Source: Cephalotus follicularis (Eukaryota; Streptophyta; Magnoliopsida; Oxalidales; Cephalotaceae). From it: 64,000 nt of DNA. A program made the translations under genes and the position numbers. Numbering within the stretch: the first letter of the stretch is position 1; the number at the start of each line of letters is the position of its first letter. This document shows, in pieces, positions 58,453-64,000 of the stretch. The notes under the pieces were generated by a model. That model was not told the origin of the DNA. It saw only the letters and a list, made by a program, of their open reading frames with translations, and ran no database searches. Where the stretch lies: assembly GCA_001972305.1 (NCBI GenBank), contig BDDD01005686.1:1-64000 (forward strand), given 5' to 3'.

Positions 58453-58646
58453 TGGAATAGGCACATTTTGGCGAAAATCTCACAAAAAGCGATCAGGTTC
58501 TACAGAACCTCCACTACCCATAAACAAGCATACAAGTGCAAAATAGTATATATAATATACATTCCATGCCATCCATAAGTACAATATCGTATAAATACAA
58601 GCAAAATACATACCAATCCGTACACATAAAAGATTTGGGGCTCACA

Positions 58647-58660
58647 TCCTCTCCTCCTTA
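58647..58660 (-). other. polypurine tract of element L
   Basis: The minus strand reads TAAGGAGGAGAGGA directly before the LTR start. Confidence 0.85.
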
Positions 58661-58679
58661 GAGAAATCTCATCTCGAGA

Positions 58680-60070
58680 TTCCCTAGGATCAAAATAAAT
58701 GAGGATAGAAAGCTCTCATGTCATCCTCATGCTCCCATGTTGCTTCCTCGAGCAATCCAAACAGGCCTCTCCTCGAAACTCATATCCGTTCGTAGCTCCA
58801 AAGGTTCATACTACAATACATGTGAAGGGTATGGGTGATACTTCCTCAGCATCGACACATGGAACACATTATGCAGTTCGGATAGGCTGGGAGGTAAGGC
58901 AAGTCTTTGAGTGACTGCCCCAACCCTCTCAAGGATCTCAAAAGGTTCTATAAACCGTGAAGCCAACTTCCATTTCTCGCCAAATCTCATAATTCCTTTA
59001 GTATGAGAGACTTTAAGGAAAACATGATTGCCCACCGAGAACTGTAAATCCCGTCAACGATGACCAACATAACTCTTCTGGTGACTCTGAGCCATTAGAA
59101 GTCTTTCCCCGATAACCCTGGCCTTTTCTGTTGTTTCTTGAACATGCTTTGGTCCTAGGAGACTCCGCTTACCTACCTCAAACAACAAACTAGAGTTTTG
59201 CATTTTCGTCCATGTAGAGCCTCGAATGGTGCCATACTAATACTAGCATGAAAGCTGTCATTCTACGAGAACTCTACTAGTGGCAGATGATCATCCCAAC
59301 TGGCACCCCATTCCATAAAACACGGCTGAAGTATTTCCTCCAGAGTCTGAATTGTCCTCTTGGACTGGCCATTTCTCTGAGGATGAAAAGCCTTGCTGAA
59401 ACTCAATTGAGTACCAAAGGTTGTCTACAATTACTTCCACGATCGGGAAGTGAACCGCGGATCTCTATCAGAAACAACACTAACTGGTAGACCATGGAGT
59501 CTCACAATCTCCCCTATATATAGAGATGCTAACCGTTCTAGAGAATAAGTCATCTTGATCACTAGAAAATGGGCAGACTTTGTGAAGAGATCAACTATAA
59601 CCCATATGGCACCATGGTTAGCTCTCGTCCCTAGCAACCTTGAAACAAAGTCGATCGTAATATGCTCCCATTTCCATTGTGCCACCTGCAACGGTTGAAG
59701 CAACCCAGCTGATCTCTCATGTTCTGGCCTAACTTGTTGACATATCAATCACGCAGACACATACTCCGCTATTTCCCGTTTCATATTGTTCCACCAATAA
59801 ACGAGCTTCAAGTCTCGATACATCTTAGTGCTCCCTTGATGCACCGAGAAACTGGAGCGATGAGCTTGAGACCACAACTCATCTTTCAGTTCCTTATTGT
59901 AAGAAACACAAACCCTGTCCTGGAATCTAATCAAACCATCGCCATGTACCAAGAATTCGGGCCACAAACCACCTCGACCATCCAATGCTGCCTAAAGCAA
60001 CTTTCTACCATCCCTCGAGCCTCTCTAATCCTGTCCATCAATTGTGGCCATGCCTGAATTTGAGAAATCG
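58680..60070 (-). pseudogene. integrase of element L with a shortened chromodomain
   Basis: Zinc region HQGSTKMYRDLKLVYWWNNMKREIAEYVSA (59850-59749) and ICQQVRPEHERSAGLLQPLQ (59745-59690). The first catalytic Asp is in ITIDFV (~59660), the second in VVSDRDPRF (~59470). The Glu region near 59380 is frameshifted. The C-terminal VGNHVFLKVSHTKGIMRFGEKWKLASRFIEPFEILERVG (59035-58900) and HNVFHVSMLRKYHPYPSHVL follow. The chromodomain has lost roughly 90 bp between MSFEERPV and ATWEHEDDMRAFYPHLF, the latter in another frame near 58740-58685. Non-functional. Confidence 0.88.
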
Positions 60071-60441
60071 TTAAGCAACCTAACCGGTGACTCAAAGCGT
60101 TGCCACCATATTATCTTTGTCTAGATGGTACTGTATCTCGCCATTGCAATCATTGAGAATCTCAATCCATCTTCTTTGCCTCATATTCAAATTGTTCTGG
60201 GAGAAAAGATGTTTTAAACTCTTGTGATCTGTGAAAAGATTAAACTTCGTGCCATATAAATAATGTTTCCACTTACGTAGCGCAAGGATTGTCGCTATTA
60301 GCTCTAGAACATGTGTGGGGAAACTCTCCTCATGAGACTTTAACTTCCTTGAGGCATAAGCAATTACCTTTCCATAGTGCATCAAGACATAACCAAAAAC
60401 ATTCCCAGACGCATCACTGTATACCATAAAGCCTTCATTAC
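60071..60441 (-). pseudogene. RNase H of element L, C-terminal part
   Basis: Minus strand from 60441 leftwards: [76 protein letters not shown]. The acidic residues in SDAS, LELI and TDHK correspond to the RNase H catalytic set. The upstream open frame to 60568 is LTR M sequence, not RNase H. Confidence 0.9.
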
Positions 60442-61734
60442 TGTCACGCCCCATTTTCCATTTAAACAACATTAAAGTGATAAAAGCAATCAACATAACA
60501 TAATCGAGCTTATGCAGAAATACTAATAAATTAAAACTTTCGAACCTTATCGAAACTTGCGGAAGCATTATATAAATAAGCTGAATTTAAACACGTGTCA
60601 CACATCCCATACTACGTGACACTGAATTGTTCCATAACAATACCCGATATCATTGTCGATTGCCCCAAAACAGAGAGTGAGTAATAATACAATACAAGTC
60701 AAATATCCAACAACTATGATAAGCATATTATGTAGCTGTACAATTATCCCAAATACAAAATAAACCATTGTGCATTATCAAAATACAAAATATAAGAGAG
60801 GACATCACAGACTTCTCTTCAAACCCAAGAGCGCAGCAACCATAGTACCCACTGCATCAATCTGAAATAGTAGGAGGTTAGCCTTTGTCCTCACTCGGCT
60901 AAGTAGTAAAGTCATAAATGCAATTCGGAATCAAAGATAATTCATGTCATGTAATGTATGCAATCATGGATGAAATACATAGTATCCGATAATAATACAT
61001 ATATATGTGTCTATATACATGTATATCATGCCAATATAGCAAACATGCCAAGTGGCTACAATCCAACAACACAATATGCAGACAAATGCTACGAAGACAC
61101 TGCCACCTCCTGGCCCAGATGTTTTACTCCTCACTCATATCCTGACTCCGGGACAACACGGAGCAGGCCACAATCCAATGTTACTAGCGCGCAGCTAAGT
61201 AACCAATCCACCATGGGTAACTCTAGCCAACTTCTGGCACCTAGAGCGAAACCCGCTATTAGCCGTCCATGGAAATCTCCACCACGCGACTAACAGCAAT
61301 AATCCACAATCCAATTCAAGACATTTATGAAGATAAACACTTGAAAACATATATATTTATTGAAATATATAACAATCCATTTTCCAAGTAAATTATGCAT
61401 TATAAAATACTTGAAACCACATATTTTGTCAAAATATGTAACAATACCTTTTAAATTGCATGTTTAATCAAAACATGCTTCAATCCATTTTCAAAATTAC
61501 ATTTCGGTTTGAACATAGCAATTTATACAAAATAATGATATATAATAATTCATGTGTCCAACTCCCTAAAAATGATAATTCATTTTTAAAGCAAGTAACA
61601 ACCCAATTCAATCAACGATCCACAATCCAGGCTCAATGCAATGCAAGTGCAATGCAATCATATGCTTAAACGTGCCTAGAGTCATTTCAGAGTTAACGGG
61701 TCCAATTCGGGTCAAATTATCCAAACCAGGCTCA

Positions 61735-62102
61735 AAAGCGACGACGCTTATCCTCTGGGAGTCGACGTTTCGTGCATTAAATCCCAGGACGCAGCAAAAC
61801 CACTGGCGTCGACGCTTTCCCAAAGGCGTTGATGCTATTGTGATATCAGGAGATATCACTTCACCAGTCTCGATTCCAGGGGGAAATCCAACCACCAAAC
61901 TTACATGCAATCCCAGAAACGTTCCTTACAGGTGTAGTGCGCATAAGAGGTTATCGATGTATGCAACCAGTTCATCAAACCACCAACAATTCATACAATC
62001 AACAAGTAAACAATTACAGTTATGCAATGTTCATATAAGGCGTCGATGCTTTCTTCAAACATCGATGTCTATTGCCTTAACGCATGAGGGCGTCAACGCT
62101 TA
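61735..62102 (-). repeat. GCGTCGACGC array 2 in LTR M
   Basis: Units AAGCGACGACGC, GAGTCGACGTT, TGGCGTCGACGCTTT, AGGCGTTGATGC, AGGCGTCGATGCTTT, AACATCGATGTC, GGGCGTCAACGCTT, about 240 bp past the GGTAGGGG box on minus. Confidence 0.8.
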
Positions 62103-62849
62103 GACAGTCCAGTAGAGTCATTATCATCGTTCCAACAAAAACCAGGGGAAACAATTCAATTAAACATGCAATTCAGTTCATCTAATCTCTCTGATTACAC
62201 ATGCATAATCGGTTTGCATATCACAGTAATCATACCAAGACTCCAAATAATATGAAAACAGCAAGCAATTCATGCATAATATCAATGGCATGAACATTAA
62301 CCTCAATTCCAATTTTACATGTATAACACCACTACAATCCCCTACCTCGTGTTCCAAGTTAAAAACTAGAATGTACACCTCTTTATGCTCCAAATCGGGT
62401 CACAGCAGCCTCCAAGTTTGTCCCGTTGCTGCAAGCCACTCACTCCAAGTTTCAAAGCTTTGAAGTGCTCAACAATGGAGGAAAAATGGCTCTCTCTCCT
62501 CACTGGTTTTCTTCCCTTTTCTTTTTCTCAACAGTTTAGTGGAGAAAGAGGAGAAGAAGGGGGTGTTTTATGCTGGTAGAGACCCTCTCTTCTTCTCATC
62601 TGGCCATGCATGCATTTCACAAGTGTTTCCCCCCTTTCATTTACTGTTTTTGTCCCCTTTCACTCGCTTTCTGCAGGTTGCAGATGTTGGTGACACAAGT
62701 CACTTGCATGCCATCGCTGAGGACATGTCTTTGGTGCATGCCTGGCGTCATGCAGGCATGGCCAACACGTTTCATTTAACATGAAACGGTGCCTCAAAAG
62801 TTGTCTCCTGGCACGTTTCTTGTTAGTAGAAGAACGTGCTTGGTATTCG

Positions 62850-62995
62850 ACTCTAAGCGTCGATGTTTACATACAGGCGTCGACGCTTATAGTGTTTTAC
62901 CTAAAAGGCATCGACGTGCATGTGCATGAGCTTACATGTGCTTTTGGCCCCACAGGCATCAAAGCATTAATTAAGGCCTCAACGCTTTTAACCCA
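62850..62995 (-). repeat. GCGTCGACGC array 1 in LTR M
   Basis: Units AAGCGTCGATGTTT, AGGCGTCGACGCTTAT, AGGCATCGACGTG and AGGCCTCAACGCTTTT, near the LTR start as in E array 1. Confidence 0.78.
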
Positions 62996-63186
62996 AAACT
63001 GCATCGTTTTGACTTAAAATGCGCCATTAACATTCCTTTAACATTCTTCTTTAAGATTCAACATTTAAAAATTTGGACAAACATCATCAAAGCTGGGAAT
63101 TCTTTCATTCTCATTAATTCCGTAATAAGATTACATTTGATATTCGAATATTACAATATAGCGAAAATCCTGGGCGTTACAATTAC

Positions 63187-64000
63187 CCTCTAACAAGGCC
63201 AAGATGGGTGCAGAAATCAAGTAATGCTTTAATTCCTGAAAACTCTACACACAGCTGTCATCCCAAACAAACGTTGTTTCTTCTATGTCAATCTAGTCAA
63301 TGGCGTAGCAATCCGTGTGAATACTTAGACAAAGCGGCGATACTAGCCTGCTAAGCCTAAGAAATTATGGACTTCTAACACGTTTGATGGTCGTTTCCAG
63401 TCCTTAAATGCTTCTATTTTTGCTGGATCCACTGACAAACCAGCACTGGAAATGACATGGCCCAGAAAAGCCACCTCTAACAACCAGAATTCACACTTGT
63501 CTAACTTGGCATACATCCGATGCTCCCTTAAGGTTTGTAACGCCAAGCGTAAATGTTCTCCATGGTCTTCCATAGACTTAGAGTACACCAAGATATCATC
63601 AATAAAGACCACAATGCATTGGTCTAGATATGGACTAAACACATGGTTCATCAGGCTCATGAATGCAGAAGGGGCATTGGTCACCCCAAATGCTACAAAC
63701 TCATAATGTCCATACCGTGGCCTAAAAGCAGTCTTCGGAATGTCTCCTATTCGAACTCTGAGCTAATGATACACTATCCTCAAATCCAGTTTGGAGAATA
63801 CTGACGATCCCTTCAACTGTTCGAATAATTCATCAATGTGTGGCAGTGGACTCTTATTCTTATAGTAGCCTTATTAAGCTATCGGTAATCAACACACATT
63901 CTCAAAGATCCATCTTTGTTCTTAACAAATAAAACAGCCGCTCCCCACGAGGAAACACTCGGTCTGATAAAACCCTTACCGAGTAACTGTTGCAACTATA
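63187..64000 (-). pseudogene. reverse transcriptase of element L (partial)
   Basis: Minus strand from 64000: [31 protein letters not shown], then decayed DELFEQLKG and SKLDLR regions with stops near 63885 and 63765. Next comes a clean ORF 63684-63343 with [15 protein letters not shown], catalytic FIDDILVYS (~63600), KLDKCEFWL and FLGLAG. A decayed RNase H linker reaches the M insertion at 63186. The FIDD catalytic pair is intact; the palm start is damaged. Confidence 0.9.

Larger units (their letters stand above)
56017..58646 (-). mobile_element. 3' LTR of element L
   Basis: On minus it runs TGTGAGCCCCAAATC at 58646 to GGGGCGTGACA at 56017, 2630 bp. In minus order: TATATAGGC (58452-58444), a GA-rich leader (58405-58370), palindrome array (57925-57605), an 84-bp tandem repeat (57124-56789), and the terminus. 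The 5' counterpart is outside the window. Confidence 0.85.
60442..63181 (-). mobile_element. Solo LTR M (E family)
   Basis: On minus it runs TGTAACGCCCAGG at 63181 to GGGGCGTGACA at 60442, 2740 bp, with perfect TSD ATTAC (60437-60441, 63182-63186). GGTAGGGG at 62346-62339, palindrome arrays at 62995-62850 and 62102-61735, hairpin TTAGCC/GGCTAA 60902-60879, and GTAGTATGGGATG near 60622. Same order and similar length as LTR E. No coding sequence. Confidence 0.95.
56017..64000 (-). mobile_element. Element L, Ty3/gypsy (Del/Tekay-like), cut by the right edge
   Basis: Minus strand: 3' LTR 58646-56017, polypurine tract 58660-58647, integrase, RNase H and RT in 3'-to-5' order along plus, with solo LTR M inserted in the RNase H region. 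The gag, PBS and 5' LTR would lie beyond 64000. Confidence 0.92.

Noticed and set aside
61636..62103. A 155-codon ORF in LTR M
   Set aside because: It is antisense to the LTR, crosses the palindrome array, and shows no domain.

Overview
This is a gene-poor, AT-rich stretch of plant nuclear DNA, almost certainly from a flowering plant. It is built nearly entirely of LTR retrotransposons inserted into one another. I see no convincing host gene, tRNA, rRNA or CRISPR array. The plant origin rests on the element types: Ty3/gypsy elements with 2.3-2.8 kb LTRs and integrase C-termini of the Del/Tekay chromovirus type; Ty1/copia elements; and a non-autonomous copia-like element with a UBN2-type gag plus a second ORF resembling the plant-specific transposon protein family. 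Primer-binding sites match initiator tRNA-Met (TGGTATCAGAGC and variants). I cannot name the species.

Layout. (1) 1-4345: a three-layer nest. LTR N (+, E family) is interrupted by gypsy element A (-), whose gag is interrupted by LTR P (-, E family) running off the left edge. (2) 4346-5046: anonymous sequence. (3) 5047-29069: element C (+), a two-ORF non-autonomous copia-like element of about 8.6 kb once later insertions are removed. It carries full-length gypsy element B (8382-18009, target-site duplication (TSD) AAATC) between its ORFs. Near its 3' end it carries solo LTR E (19756-27595, TSD AATGA), which itself contains solo LTR F (19786-22508, TSD GTAAT) and solo LTR G (23596-25917, TSD GACGC, minus). 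(4) 29070-55999: copia element H (-), truncated at its 3' end near 29.56 kb. Its leader holds full-length gypsy element D (33967-43970, TSD AAAAG), and its 5' LTR holds full-length copia element I (45586-55107, TSD AGTCT/ATTCT), a related element in the opposite orientation. (5) 56017-64000: gypsy element L (-), with its 3' LTR and pol. The RNase H region of L is split by solo LTR M (60442-63181, TSD ATTAC). L runs off the right edge.

All coding regions are decayed by stops, frameshifts or small deletions. In element D the whole gag-pol still lies in one frame, broken by seven in-frame stops, and many of its lesions look like cytosine deamination.

The most unusual signal is not a gene. LTRs that look unrelated in most of their sequence carry clusters of short degenerate palindromes centred on GTCGAC (AGTCGACT, GACGTCGACGTC, GCGTCGACGC, GCGTTAACGC). 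Several gypsy LTRs also share a fixed order of short motifs: a GGTAGGGG box, the palindrome cluster, a TTAGCC/GGCTAA hairpin about 370-460 bp from the LTR end, a TATGGGATGCG box, a TTCCGC box and a GGGGYGT(G/T)ACA terminus. In C the cluster also occurs between the two ORFs, just upstream of a TATA box, which suggests a second internal promoter.
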